Assembly (NCBI GenBank): GCA_937894085.1
Contig: CALCSG010000396.1
Span: forward strand, 1-52,763
Length of the DNA stretch: 52,763 nt
Reading direction: 5' to 3'
DNA from: an uncultured Gammaproteobacteria bacterium
GTDB lineage: Bacteria > Pseudomonadota > Gammaproteobacteria > GCA-001735895
Part shown: positions 10,941 through 21,195 of the stretch, in pieces
Layout of the letters: every line of letters begins with the position of its first letter
How positions within the stretch are numbered: position 1 is the stretch's first letter
The notes under the pieces: model-generated
What the model saw: only the letters and a program-made list of their open reading frames with translations
What the model was told of the DNA's origin: nothing
Database searches by the model: none
Program-made: the position numbers and the translations under genes

Positions 10941-10964
10941 AAATCCCGGGTAACCCCGGGATTT
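10941..10964 (-). terminator. Intercistronic GC-rich hairpin between binding-protein gene and permease (partial terminator/attenuator)
   Basis: AAATCCCGGG-TAAC-CCCGGGATTT: perfect 10-bp arms; T-tract (TTTT) at the 3' side on the minus strand. Confidence 0.8.
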
Positions 10965-10981
10965 AAACAGGTTGAGATCGT

Positions 10982-12286
10982 TTAATGCGATTTATTCGCT
11001 AACTCTAAAGCTTTTGCGTAGTTGGCTTTAACGATGGTGTCCCATTGCTGCTCTACTTCCGCCTGGCGTCCGGTCACTTTATCGGTCGCCTTCTTACGCT
11101 TTTTCTTGAAAATCTTAGCAAATTCCGGATCCGCAGCCTCGGCTTCTGTGATAGGCATTGCTGCAATCAGTGCTTTCGCTTGCGTAATCATTTTACTATC
11201 GCCATTTGCGGCTTCGGCATCCTGGATCGCTTTGGTGGCTTCCCGTAAATCATCCATGCGATAAGTGATCATGACATCGAATAGCGAGTTAACCAGGTTG
11301 TAACGGGACTTGGATAGTATTACATCAAAGTTTACCGCGGCACCAATAGAGCTATCCTTGAATGGATTAGGAAAGCCTGCTGGAGCTTTTGCGTAGGTTT
11401 CAGGGTTAACGGGTAAGCGACGTATTTTCTTGTCTAGCAGGATAGATTGTCCTTCATCAGACAATAAAAAGTCGATGAATGCTTTTGCTGCCTGGGGGTG
11501 GGGTGCGTTGTTCAATAATCCAATATTGGCAGGAACCAGTGCTGTTGTTTTCGGATAAGTGAAGTCGACCGGAAATCCACTGCCTTTAGAAGATAACCCG
11601 AAAAAGTCAATAACAATACCGACACCGAAAGAACCACTGTTAACACCATCGGGAACTCCGAAACTACGAGCGGTAACCGTGTTGAAGTTACCTGCAATTT
11701 CCTTCCATTTGGCCCAGCCCTTATCCCAGCCATCGCCTTGTAACAAAGCTTCAACGGTCAGGTGAGTAGTGCCAGATCGGGACGGAGCTGACATGCCCAC
11801 ATGGTTATGATACACAGCTTTGGTCAGGTCTTCCCATTGGGCAGGAACCGGTATATTTTTGGCTTTCAGGTACCTGGTATTCCACATGATGCCGTATCCT
11901 GCTGCTGCAAATCCGGTGTAATAGCCATCCGGGTCGTTAATCGGATAAGATCCCACTTTTTCAGGTATACCTTTAGCGGATGAAGTGTATTTGGCCAGTA
12001 ATTTATCACCTTTTAAAACTTCGAAAGCATCCGGAGCGGAAGCCCAGAATAAATCGGAAGTATTATTACTGGCGGTCTCCTGAATGTATTTAATACCGGC
12101 GGTGGTTTTCTTTTTCAGCATTTCAATTTGAAGCCCGGGATTCTTCTTTTCAAAAGCGGACTTGAACTCTTTGGTTAAATCTTTGGGGAAAGACGTAACG
12201 ACAATCAGTTTATTTTCCATCGCGTGCAGTGACAGGCTTGCAGTCATGATGGAAATAGCCAACAGCGATTTGAAGGTTATTTTCAT
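10982..12286 (-). CDS. Extracellular solute-binding protein, Fe3+/AEP/thiamine-type family
   Basis: Signal peptide then NKLIVVTSFPKDLTKEFKSAFEKKNPGLQIEML...; followed by the permease and ATPase genes. Confidence 0.9.
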   Translation of the reverse strand: MKITFKSLLAISIMTASLSLHAMENKLIVVTSFPKDLTKEFKSAFEKKNPGLQIEMLKKKTTAGIKYIQETASNNTSDLFWASAPDAFEVLKGDKLLAKYTSSAKGIPEKVGSYPINDPDGYYTGFAAAGYGIMWNTRYLKAKNIPVPAQWEDLTKAVYHNHVGMSAPSRSGTTHLTVEALLQGDGWDKGWAKWKEIAGNFNTVTARSFGVPDGVNSGSFGVGIVIDFFGLSSKGSGFPVDFTYPKTTALVPANIGLLNNAPHPQAAKAFIDFLLSDEGQSILLDKKIRRLPVNPETYAKAPAGFPNPFKDSSIGAAVNFDVILSKSRYNLVNSLFDVMITYRMDDLREATKAIQDAEAANGDSKMITQAKALIAAMPITEAEAADPEFAKIFKKKRKKATDKVTGRQAEVEQQWDTIVKANYAKALELANKSH

Positions 12287-12426
12287 AGATACTCTCCTTT
12301 AAAGTGTGGGAATTATTTTTATATTTTGTTGTAGTGACAGAATAGTCGCAGATTACAGCTCATGGTTCAACGACTATCAATTTCTATTGATATTGTAATT
12401 CTCAATATATGCATTTCAGGAAATAA

Positions 12427-12444
12427 TGTTTCCAATTAGAAACA
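12427..12444. promoter_or_regulatory. Operator-like palindrome 1 (TGTTTC-CAATTA-GAAACA) in the divergent intergenic region
   Basis: Perfect 6-bp arms; 15 of 18 positions identical to the palindrome upstream of gcvT. Confidence 0.75.
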
Positions 12445-12512
12445 AATGGTTTAAAATGCGTCATTTAATGCTGCCTTTGAAAGGCGATAGACAGGAAATT
12501 ACATAAAAGTTG

Positions 12513-13106
12513 ATGAAAACAGAAGCCGTATTTCAACCCCTGAAGCTGGGTGAAAAGGTTCGTGAAATCAGACTGCAACGCAGGTGGACGCTGGAAGAGG
12601 CCGGAAAACGCACCGGTCTGGCGAAGTCAACGTTGTCGAAGATAGAAAATGAACAGGTTTCTCCCAGTTTTGATGTAGTGCAAAAGCTTGCAGCAGGTCT
12701 GGGAATCGATGTGCCTCAATTATTTGTAGCCAGTGCCGAACCTCTCGTGTCGGGTCGACGATCCTTCACTGCCAGCGGTCAGGGGCGAATGCATCCAACT
12801 CAAACCTATAATCATGAGTTATTGGCGACTGATTTAATGCATAAAAAAATGGTACCATTCAAGACGGTGGTTCATGCTCGTGAATTTGAAGAGTTTAATG
12901 ACTGGGTCAGGCATTCCGGCGAAGAGTTTCTACTGGTTTTATCGGGAGAAATTACTTTTTTTAGTGAATTTTATGAGCCGGTAAGTCTGTCCGAAGGTGA
13001 TTCAATGTATTACGATGCGGGTATGGGACATGTGTGTATTTCGCAAAGTGAGCAGGATGCACAGATTCTGTGGGTGTGTACGCCTTCGGATGATCTATCA
13101 ATATAA
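12513..13106 (+). CDS. XRE-family HTH regulator with C-terminal cupin sensor domain
   Basis: GEKVREIRLQRRWTLEEAGKRTGLAKSTLSKIENEQVSPSFDVVQKLAAGLGIDV plus cupin-like GEEFLLVLSGEITFFSEFYEPVSLSEGDSMYYDAGMGH. Confidence 0.93.
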   Translation: MKTEAVFQPLKLGEKVREIRLQRRWTLEEAGKRTGLAKSTLSKIENEQVSPSFDVVQKLAAGLGIDVPQLFVASAEPLVSGRRSFTASGQGRMHPTQTYNHELLATDLMHKKMVPFKTVVHAREFEEFNDWVRHSGEEFLLVLSGEITFFSEFYEPVSLSEGDSMYYDAGMGHVCISQSEQDAQILWVCTPSDDLSI

Positions 13107-13166
13107 TCATAGAGCAATGCATCTATAAAATGGTTTGACTGACTACACTTTAATGCTAAATTATAA

Positions 13167-13186
13167 ATGTTTCCGATAGGAAACAT
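13167..13186. promoter_or_regulatory. Operator-like palindrome 2 (ATGTTTCC-GATA-GGAAACAT) upstream of gcvT
   Basis: Perfect 8-bp arms, lying just downstream of a plausible TTGACT -35 (about 13135) and an AT-rich -10. Confidence 0.75.
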
Positions 13187-13211
13187 GGCGATTTGAATCT
13201 GAGGATTTGTT

Positions 13212-14336
13212 ATGACTGATATCAACGAAAATATTCAACACACAGCCTTATATGACCTGCATATAGAGCTGGGAGCAAAAATGGTACCTTTTGCAGGCTA
13301 TTCGATGCCGGTTCAGTTCCCCATGGGTCTGGCTAAAGAGCATTTGCATACTCGTAGCCTGGCAGGGTTGTTTGATGTGTCCCACATGGGGCAGTTAAGA
13401 CTGAAAGGAGAGAATGTTGCTGCTGCGCTGGAAACATTGGTGCCGGTTGATATAGTCGATCTGCAACCGATGAAGCAACGTTATGCATTATTCACCAATG
13501 ATAATGGTGGTGTGATGGATGACTTAATGGTGACTAACGCCGGTGACCACCTGTTTGTTGTCGTGAATGCGGCCTGTAAAGAGCAGGATATCAACCATCT
13601 TCGTCAGCACATTGGTAATGATTGCGAAATTGAAGTTCTGGAAGATTATGCCTTGCTTGCATTGCAGGGGCCTCAGGCTGCTGCAGTCATGTCACGCCTG
13701 GCTACAGGTAGTGAAGAGCTGGTATTTATGACTGCTGCAAAGCTGGAAATTGATGGTATGGAATGCTTTGTCACCCGCTCGGGCTATTCAGGTGAAGATG
13801 GATTTGAAATATCGGTACGAAATGATAAAGCGAAGCAACTGGCTAGAACTTTACTGGCTCAGCCGGAAGTAGAAGCGATCGGGTTGGGTGCACGTGACTC
13901 TTTAAGACTGGAGTGTGGTCTGTGTCTGTATGGCCATGATCTGGATGCGCAAACAACTCCCGTTGAGTCCAGCCTGTTATGGGCTCTGACAAAATCAAGA
14001 CGTGCTGATGGCGAAAGACCGGGTGGCTATCCGGGGGCCGATATTATCATGGCGCAGATTGCTAATGGCGTAGAAAAGAAACGTGTAGGTATTAAGGCCG
14101 AAGGCCGCATGCCGGTGCGTGATGGTGCGGTTTTAGTCGATGCTGATGATAATGAAATAGGCGTTGTCACCAGTGGCGGCTTTGGTCCTACAGTAGACGG
14201 GCCTGTAGCAATGGGTTATGTGAAGACCCAGTTTGCAGCACCTGATACCGAATTATTTGCGCTGGTGCGTGACAAAAAAGTACCTGTATCGGTTGTAAAG
14301 CTACCTTTTGTTAAGCAGAATTATTATCGCGGGTAA
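13212..14336 (+). CDS. gcvT: Glycine cleavage system aminomethyltransferase (T protein)
   Basis: TALYDLHIELGAKMVPFAGYSMPVQFP...LFDVSHMGQ; upstream of gcvH and gcvP. Confidence 0.97.
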   Translation: MTDINENIQHTALYDLHIELGAKMVPFAGYSMPVQFPMGLAKEHLHTRSLAGLFDVSHMGQLRLKGENVAAALETLVPVDIVDLQPMKQRYALFTNDNGGVMDDLMVTNAGDHLFVVVNAACKEQDINHLRQHIGNDCEIEVLEDYALLALQGPQAAAVMSRLATGSEELVFMTAAKLEIDGMECFVTRSGYSGEDGFEISVRNDKAKQLARTLLAQPEVEAIGLGARDSLRLECGLCLYGHDLDAQTTPVESSLLWALTKSRRADGERPGGYPGADIIMAQIANGVEKKRVGIKAEGRMPVRDGAVLVDADDNEIGVVTSGGFGPTVDGPVAMGYVKTQFAAPDTELFALVRDKKVPVSVVKLPFVKQNYYRG

Positions 14337-14341
14337 TGTAG

Positions 14342-14388
14342 GGTGCGCAGCCCGCATAGCTCAAATTATCGGCTATGTTGAACGCACC
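14342..14388. repeat. Intercistronic imperfect hairpin (GGTGCG...CATAGC...GCTATG...CGCACC)
   Basis: Two nested complementary arm pairs between gcvT and gcvH; resembles the GTAGGGTG...GCGCACC repeats at 19.7 kb. Confidence 0.6.
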
Positions 14389-14417
14389 GGGCTATTTAAA
14401 ATTTAGAGGAAAGAAAA

Positions 14418-14795
14418 GTGAGTACATTAAAATTTACTGAAGATCACGAATGGGTTTTAACTGCCGATGATGGCACAGCCCTGATCGGCATTACCGATTA
14501 TGCACAGGAACAACTTGGTGAACTTGTATTTATTGAGTTACCGGCTGTGGGCGACATAGTTATAAAAGAAGATGCTGTTGCCGTTATTGAATCGGTTAAA
14601 TCCGCCAGTGATTTATTAATGCCGGTATCCGGCGAAATACTGGAAGTCAATGAAGAACTGGATTCTGATCCCGGAATCGTGAATGAAGATGCAATGGGAG
14701 CCGGCTGGTTTATTAAGGTCAGACTATCCGATGAATCAGAACTCGATGAATTGATGGATGAAGATAAGTATCTTGATGGACTGGATCTGGATTAA
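14418..14795 (+). CDS. gcvH: Glycine cleavage system H protein
   Basis: FTEDHEWV...GITDYAQEQLGELVFIELP...IESVKSASDL lipoyl-lysine motif. Confidence 0.98.
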   Translation: MSTLKFTEDHEWVLTADDGTALIGITDYAQEQLGELVFIELPAVGDIVIKEDAVAVIESVKSASDLLMPVSGEILEVNEELDSDPGIVNEDAMGAGWFIKVRLSDESELDELMDEDKYLDGLDLD

Positions 14796-14816
14796 AAGAA
14801 TTTAAGAGTATAAGTT

Positions 14817-17711
14817 ATGAGTGATACCCCTTTATCGATTGATAAACAGTCTATCGATCAACTGCAGCAGAATGACGATTTTAAAAGTCGTCATATTGGG
14901 CCGGATAGTTTTGAACAAAATGCAATGCTGGAGTTACTCGGTTTACAATCTCTGGATGCGTTAATTGATAAAATAGTGCCAGAGTCTATCCGTCGTCATG
15001 ACGATATGACTATTCAGCCAGGATTGACTGAGCAGCAATCGTTAGCGGCATTGAAAAGCATGGCCGCTAAAAACAAAATGTTGAAAACCTGCATTGGTAT
15101 GGGTTATTACAATACTTTTACTCCGCCGACTATTCAGAGAAATATTCTGGAAAATCCGGCATGGTATACGGCTTATACGCCGTATCAGGCTGAAATTTCT
15201 CAGGGCCGCATGGAAGCGATGTTTAACTTCCAGACTATGGTTGGGGATTTATCCGGTCTTGAACTGGCGAATGCCTCTATGCTGGATGAGGCTACCGCCT
15301 GCGCCGAAGCCATGACGTTGTGTCAACGCATGAGTAAAAGTAAGGGTAAGATATTTTTTGTTGCGCAAGACTGTCATCCGCAAAATATTGATGTGGTTAA
15401 AACCAGGGCTGAAACTCTGGATATTGAACTGGTTATTGGCGATCCACTGCAGGGCTTCGAGGGGCTGGATATATTTGGCGTATTGCTGCAATACCCGGGT
15501 ACTACAGGAGAGGTAAAAGATTATCGAAAAATATGTGATCAGGCGCATGAGCAAAAAGCGCTGGTTGCGGTAGCGGCGGATTTATTGAGTCTGACCCTGT
15601 TAACGCCGCCGGGTGATTTTGGAGCCGATGTGGCTGTAGGAAATACTCAGCGTTTTGGTGTGCCGTTAGGTTATGGTGGTCCGCATGCGGCTTACATGGC
15701 AACACGTGATGCCTTTAAGCGCTCGATGCCGGGCAGGCTAATCGGGCTGTCTATCGATAGTCATGGGAATCCAGCATATCGTCTGGCTTTACAGACTCGT
15801 GAACAGCATATCCGTCGTGAAAAAGCGACCAGTAATATCTGTACCGCGCAGGCACTGCTGGCAGTGATGGCCAGTATGTATGCGGTTTATCATGGCCCTG
15901 CAGGCCTGAAGCAAATTGCGCGCCGCGTACAGCGCTTAACAGCCATACTGGCAACTGGTCTGGAGCAGTCAGGTTTTAGAATTCAAACTAAAAATTACTT
16001 TGATACAATTACGATTGAAACTGCTGGAAAAGTTGACGGATTGATGCAACATGCGGTAGAAAATGGTTATAACCTACGCAAGCTGGATGATGATTTATTA
16101 TCCATAGCGCTGGATGAAACAACTACAGCTGCCGATGTTGAAGCAATATGGAAGGTTTTTGCCGGTGAAGATTGTTCGCTCACTGTCAATGACCTGGATA
16201 AAACTGTTGTTGTTCAATTAGCCAATGAATTAATTCGAACCAGTGAATACCTGACCAATCCGGTTTTCAACGCCTATCATTCAGAAACTGAAATGATGCG
16301 TTATATGCGTCATCTGGCGGATAAGGACCTGGCACTGGACCGGGCAATGATTCCCCTGGGATCCTGTACCATGAAATTGAATGCAGTTGCCGAGCTAATG
16401 CCGATAAGCTGGCCGGAATTTGCGGGTCTGCATCCATATGTACCATTAGATCAGGCACAGGGTTATCAGCAGTTAACTCAGGAACTGGAACAAATGTTAT
16501 GCACTGCGACAGGTTATGCGGCGGTTTCCCTGCAACCGAATTCAGGTGCGCAGGGCGAATACGCCGGATTGCTGGCTATACGTGCCTATCATGACAGCCG
16601 CGATGAAGGTTATAGAAATATATGCCTGATACCTGCTTCGGCGCATGGTACCAATCCAGCTTCTGCTCATATGGCTGGTATGAAGGTTGTGGTAGTTGCT
16701 ACCGATGACCATGGCAATATCAGCCTGCCAGACTTAAAAGCCAAGCTTGAAAAGCATGGTGAAAACCTGGCCGCTATTATGATTACCTATCCTTCGACTC
16801 ATGGTGTATTTGAAGCCAGCGTGGTTGAAGTATGTGAACTGGTGCATCAGCAGGGTGGTCAGGTTTATATCGATGGTGCCAATATGAATGCAATGGTCGG
16901 GGTTTGTTCGCCAGGTAAGTTTGGAGGCGATGTTTCGCATCTGAATTTACATAAAACTTTCGCGATTCCTCACGGTGGCGGTGGCCCCGGTGTCGGTCCT
17001 ATCGGTGTTGTTGAACACCTTAAGCCTTTTCTACCCGGTTATTCGGTCTTTAAAAACGGGCCGGAGCATGTCGGGCCAGTGTCAGGAGCCCCCTGGGGTA
17101 GTGCTGGAATTCTCCCGATAAGCTGGGCATATATTGCCATGATGGGTAGAGAAGGTTTGTTGCAGGCAACACAGGTGGCAATCCTCAATGCTAACTACCT
17201 GGCACAGCGTCTGAAACAATATTACCCGATTCTTTATACCGACCCGAATGGTATGGTGGCGCATGAATGTATTCTGGATGTGCGTCCGATTAAGGATAAA
17301 ACCGGCATTACCGTAGATGATATTGCCAAACGTCTGATCGATTATGGTTTTCATGCGCCGACAATGTCATTTCCTGTCCCCGGTACATTAATGATTGAAC
17401 CTACAGAGAGTGAATCTAAATTCGAAATTGACCGTTTCTGTGATGCTATGATTGCCATCAGAAAAGAAATTGATGATGTGGAATCAGGTGCTCTGGATAA
17501 AGATGACAATCCTTTGAAGCATGCGCCACATACTGTGGTGTCTGTATCAGCCAATGAATGGGGCCATAGTTATACTCGCGAGATGGCCGGTTATCCGGTA
17601 GATTCACTGAAGACTGCTAAATACTGGCCACCGGTTGGTCGGGTAGACAATGTTTACGGTGATAAAAACCTTGTTTGCTCATGTCCAGCAATCAGTGAAT
17701 ACGAGGAGTAG
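14817..17711 (+). CDS. gcvP: Glycine dehydrogenase (aminomethyl-transferring), single-chain P protein
   Basis: 964 aa; FKSRHIGP start, [33 protein letters not shown] region. Confidence 0.98.
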   Translation: MSDTPLSIDKQSIDQLQQNDDFKSRHIGPDSFEQNAMLELLGLQSLDALIDKIVPESIRRHDDMTIQPGLTEQQSLAALKSMAAKNKMLKTCIGMGYYNTFTPPTIQRNILENPAWYTAYTPYQAEISQGRMEAMFNFQTMVGDLSGLELANASMLDEATACAEAMTLCQRMSKSKGKIFFVAQDCHPQNIDVVKTRAETLDIELVIGDPLQGFEGLDIFGVLLQYPGTTGEVKDYRKICDQAHEQKALVAVAADLLSLTLLTPPGDFGADVAVGNTQRFGVPLGYGGPHAAYMATRDAFKRSMPGRLIGLSIDSHGNPAYRLALQTREQHIRREKATSNICTAQALLAVMASMYAVYHGPAGLKQIARRVQRLTAILATGLEQSGFRIQTKNYFDTITIETAGKVDGLMQHAVENGYNLRKLDDDLLSIALDETTTAADVEAIWKVFAGEDCSLTVNDLDKTVVVQLANELIRTSEYLTNPVFNAYHSETEMMRYMRHLADKDLALDRAMIPLGSCTMKLNAVAELMPISWPEFAGLHPYVPLDQAQGYQQLTQELEQMLCTATGYAAVSLQPNSGAQGEYAGLLAIRAYHDSRDEGYRNICLIPASAHGTNPASAHMAGMKVVVVATDDHGNISLPDLKAKLEKHGENLAAIMITYPSTHGVFEASVVEVCELVHQQGGQVYIDGANMNAMVGVCSPGKFGGDVSHLNLHKTFAIPHGGGGPGVGPIGVVEHLKPFLPGYSVFKNGPEHVGPVSGAPWGSAGILPISWAYIAMMGREGLLQATQVAILNANYLAQRLKQYYPILYTDPNGMVAHECILDVRPIKDKTGITVDDIAKRLIDYGFHAPTMSFPVPGTLMIEPTESESKFEIDRFCDAMIAIRKEIDDVESGALDKDDNPLKHAPHTVVSVSANEWGHSYTREMAGYPVDSLKTAKYWPPVGRVDNVYGDKNLVCSCPAISEYEE

Positions 17712-17715
17712 TGAA

Positions 17716-18231
17716 ATGACAAAATCGTTAGTAATTACATTTGTGGGTGATGACCGCCCCGGAATTGTTGAATCAATTTCAAAAATCATCATGCAGTACG
17801 AAGGAGAGTGGGTGGAAAGCCGGATGGCTAACTTATCGGGTAAGTTTGCCGGAGTACTTCGTACAAATATTCCAGAAGATAAATGTGAAAGTTTTACTAC
17901 ACAGCTGAAGTCAGGCGTTAAGGGTATAACTATTAATGTAGAACAGGTCGATAAATCTGAAGAATCGACTGCTAAACAGCAATGTTACAAACTGGAACTG
18001 GTTGGACAGGATAGACCGGGTATTATCCACCGGATTTCATCGGTGCTGGTTAATAACGGCGCGACAGTTGAAGATATGGAGAGCGAAGTAACTGAAGCGT
18101 CCATGTCGGGTGAGAAACTTTTCAAGGCCAGTATCACTTTGTGCCTGGCAGAAGGTTATAGTGTCGATAAATTAAGCGATGTACTAGAAGATCTGGCGAA
18201 TGAGTTGATAGTCGATATCGAGCTGGGATAA
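17716..18231 (+). CDS. ACT-domain protein, GcvR-like
   Basis: Two ACT repeats, each with DRPGI (VITFVGDDRPGIVESIS; LELVGQDRPGIIHRIS); ATG at 17716, 4 nt after the gcvP stop. Confidence 0.85.
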   Translation: MTKSLVITFVGDDRPGIVESISKIIMQYEGEWVESRMANLSGKFAGVLRTNIPEDKCESFTTQLKSGVKGITINVEQVDKSEESTAKQQCYKLELVGQDRPGIIHRISSVLVNNGATVEDMESEVTEASMSGEKLFKASITLCLAEGYSVDKLSDVLEDLANELIVDIELG

Positions 18232-18254
18232 TACCCGTAAAATTTTAGAGATTT

Positions 18255-18393
18255 TTCACCACGAAGGCACGAAGAACACGAAGAAAATTGTTATTGTATT
18301 TTGCTGACCACTTTTTTAAGTAGTCGTTAATAGATTTTCTAATTTTTTTGATTTAGATACAACCTTCGTGCTCTTCGTGTCTTCGTGGTGAAT
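18255..18393. repeat. Inverted-repeat element, ACCACGAAG...CTTCGTGGT family
   Basis: TTCACCACGAAGGCACGAAGAACACGAAG ... CTTCGTGCTCTTCGTGTCTTCGTGGTGAA. Confidence 0.85.
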
Positions 18394-18430
18394 GCTTTTA
18401 CAATACAGAATTATATTTAGGTGATAAAAC

Positions 18431-19687
18431 ATGTTTAGTAAAAATGATCGAATTAAAGGTTACGATGATGAACTTTGGGCTGCCATTGAGTCTGAAAACA
18501 GGCGTCAGGAAGAGCATATAGAGTTAATCGCTTCAGAGAATTATACCAGTCCTCGTGTGATGGAAGCTCAGGGGTCACAGCTGACTAACAAGTATGCTGA
18601 AGGCTACCCTTCCAAACGTTATTATGGTGGTTGTGAATTTGTCGATAAAGCGGAGACTCTGGCGATCAATCGTGCAAAAGAATTATTCGGTGCCGATTAT
18701 GCTAACGTACAGCCTCATTCAGGTTCTCAGGCCAATACAGCCGTTTACATGGCCCTGGTACAACCTGGCGATACCATTCTAGGTATGAGTCTGGCGCATG
18801 GCGGGCATTTAACGCATGGCGCCAAACCCAACTTCTCCGGCAAGATTTACAATGCTATTCAGTATGGTTTAGTCGAAGCAACCGGTGAAATTGATTATGA
18901 TCAGGTAGCAGCTCTGGCCAAAGAGCATAAACCGAAAATGATTGTGGCAGGTTTCTCTGCTTATTCCCGTATTGTAGACTGGCAGCGGTTTCGTGATATT
19001 GCGGATTCAGTGGGTGCTTACCTGTTTGTCGATATGGCGCACGTAGCGGGTTTGATTGCGGCCGGTGTTTATCCGAATCCTGTACCCATTGCTGACGTGG
19101 TTACCACCACAACTCATAAAACTCTAAGGGGTCCACGCGGTGGACTGATTCTTTGTAAGGCTAATGAAGAACTGCAAAAGAAATTTAACTCTGTGGTGTT
19201 CCCCGGTATTCAGGGTGGCCCGCTGATGCATGTTATTGCCGCTAAAGCGGTGGCTTTTAAAGAAGCCTTAGAACCCGCATTTAAAGTTTACCAGCAGCAG
19301 GTTGTCGATAATGCCCGTGCCATGGTCAAAGTGTTTATCGATCGTGGATTTGATGTGGTTTCCGGTGGCACCGATGATCACCTGTTTCTGGTTAGTTTCA
19401 TCAAGCAGGGGTTAACCGGAAAGGCAGCAGATGCAGCTTTAGGTGCAGCGAATATTACGGTCAATATGAATGCAGTACCGAATGATCCTAAATCTCCATT
19501 TGTAACCAGTGGTATTCGGGTGGGTACACCAGCCATTACAACTCGCGGTATGGGTGTAGCTGAATCACAGCAACTGGCAGGCTGGATGTGCGATATTCTG
19601 GATGACCTGGAAAACCAGCAAACAATTGATGAAGTAAAAGTGAAAGTGCTGGAAATTTGCAAGCGCTTTCCTGTTTATGAAGCCTAG
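18431..19687 (+). CDS. glyA: Serine hydroxymethyltransferase
   Basis: [66 protein letters not shown]-lysine motif. Confidence 0.98.
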   Translation: MFSKNDRIKGYDDELWAAIESENRRQEEHIELIASENYTSPRVMEAQGSQLTNKYAEGYPSKRYYGGCEFVDKAETLAINRAKELFGADYANVQPHSGSQANTAVYMALVQPGDTILGMSLAHGGHLTHGAKPNFSGKIYNAIQYGLVEATGEIDYDQVAALAKEHKPKMIVAGFSAYSRIVDWQRFRDIADSVGAYLFVDMAHVAGLIAAGVYPNPVPIADVVTTTTHKTLRGPRGGLILCKANEELQKKFNSVVFPGIQGGPLMHVIAAKAVAFKEALEPAFKVYQQQVVDNARAMVKVFIDRGFDVVSGGTDDHLFLVSFIKQGLTGKAADAALGAANITVNMNAVPNDPKSPFVTSGIRVGTPAITTRGMGVAESQQLAGWMCDILDDLENQQTIDEVKVKVLEICKRFPVYEA

Positions 19688-19724
19688 TTTGACAGCCGGG
19701 TACGTTTAAAGCGTAGCCCGGTCT

Positions 19725-19795
19725 AATTCTGCGGTAAGGTGTGCCATGCGCACCAATTTGAATCTGCAGTAGGGTGTGCCATGCGCACCAATTTG
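19725..19795. repeat. Two-copy tandem repeat of about 35 bp containing GTGTGCCATGCGCACCAATTTG
   Basis: AATTCTGCGGTAAGGTGTGCCATGCGCACCAATTTG followed directly by AATCTGCAGTAGGGTGTGCCATGCGCACCAATTTG. Confidence 0.9.
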
Positions 19796-19812
19796 ACAGG
19801 TAAAGGTACAAA

Positions 19813-21195
19813 ATGGCTATCAGCGTCTTTGATCTTTTCAAAATTGGTATCGGGCCTTCCAGTTCGCATACGGTAGGGCCGATGCGTGCAGCAGGTAAGT
19901 TTGTTCATGCACTGCAGCAACAGGGCAAATTGCAACAGGTTCGCTCTATAAAGGTTGAATTATTTGGTTCTCTCGGCGCTACCGGGCTAGGACATGGGAC
20001 AGATAAAGCGATTCTACTCGGTCTCGAAGGTGAAATACCTGAACTGGTCGATACCACTCTAATTGACCAGCGTCTTGCGTCAATCAGGTCTTCAAAAACT
20101 CTCAATTTATTACAACAGCATAGTATTCACTTCAGCGAGCCTGAAGACTTTATTTTGCACCGTAAAAAATGCCTGGCCTATCACTCTAATGGCATGCAGA
20201 TAAATGCATTTGATGAGAATGGGATCGAGTTATACGGTAATACTTATTATTCTGTCGGTGGTGGTTTTGTAGTCGAAGAGCAGGATGCTAAAAAGGATGT
20301 TATTCATGCAAGTGATGATACTGTGCTACCTTTTTCTTTCAAAAGCATGGCCGAGCTTCTTAAGTTTTGTCAGCTCAGTAAAATGTCGATCAGCCAGATA
20401 ATGATGGAAAATGAAAAATGCTGGCGCAGCGAGGGTGAAATACGGGAAGGGTTGTTAAAAATCTGGCAGGTCATGCAGGACTGTATTCAGGCCGGATTTA
20501 AAAACGATGGTATTCTACCCGGTGGATTAAATGTTAAACGTCGAGCACCCACGTTGTATAAAAAACTGTGTAATCAACAGGAAGAAGCTCTGCGCGATCC
20601 ATTAACAACAATGGATTGGGTTAATTTATATGCGATTGCGGTTAATGAAGAAAATGCGGCCGGTGGACGTGTGGTGACTGCACCCACTAACGGGGCGGCT
20701 GGAATTATTCCTGCAGTACTTAAATATTATGACCGGTTTGCAAGCCACTCTAACGAAGAAGGTATTATTCGCTTCCTGTTAACAGCCGGAGCTATTGGTA
20801 TTTTATACAAGGAAAATGCATCAATTTCCGGTGCCGAAGTCGGTTGTCAGGGTGAAGTGGGATCTGCCTGTTCGATGGCTGCAGCCGGACTTGCAGAAGT
20901 ATCGGGTGGCACTCCAGAGCAGGTCGAAAATGCAGCAGAAATCGCTATGGAGCATAACCTGGGGTTAACCTGTGATCCTATCAATGGGCTGGTTCAGGTC
21001 CCTTGCATAGAACGTAATGCTATGGCTGCAATAAAAGCCATTAATGCGAAACGGATGGCAATCAATGGTGATGGACAGCATTTCGTGTCTTTAGATAAAG
21101 TGATAGCGACCATGCGTGAAACCGGCAAAGACATGAAAAAGAAATATAAGGAAACCTCGCGTGGTGGCCTGGCAGTTAATGTGACTGAGTGTTAA
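19813..21195 (+). CDS. sdaA: L-serine ammonia-lyase (single-chain, Fe-S)
   Basis: [24 protein letters not shown]; conserved Cys regions [21 protein letters not shown] and [17 protein letters not shown]. Confidence 0.97.
   Translation: MAISVFDLFKIGIGPSSSHTVGPMRAAGKFVHALQQQGKLQQVRSIKVELFGSLGATGLGHGTDKAILLGLEGEIPELVDTTLIDQRLASIRSSKTLNLLQQHSIHFSEPEDFILHRKKCLAYHSNGMQINAFDENGIELYGNTYYSVGGGFVVEEQDAKKDVIHASDDTVLPFSFKSMAELLKFCQLSKMSISQIMMENEKCWRSEGEIREGLLKIWQVMQDCIQAGFKNDGILPGGLNVKRRAPTLYKKLCNQQEEALRDPLTTMDWVNLYAIAVNEENAAGGRVVTAPTNGAAGIIPAVLKYYDRFASHSNEEGIIRFLLTAGAIGILYKENASISGAEVGCQGEVGSACSMAAAGLAEVSGGTPEQVENAAEIAMEHNLGLTCDPINGLVQVPCIERNAMAAIKAINAKRMAINGDGQHFVSLDKVIATMRETGKDMKKKYKETSRGGLAVNVTEC

Noticed and set aside
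13107-13211. Glycine riboswitch ahead of gcvT
   Set aside because: Space is too short and already occupied by promoter and palindrome; no aptamer-like fold recognised.
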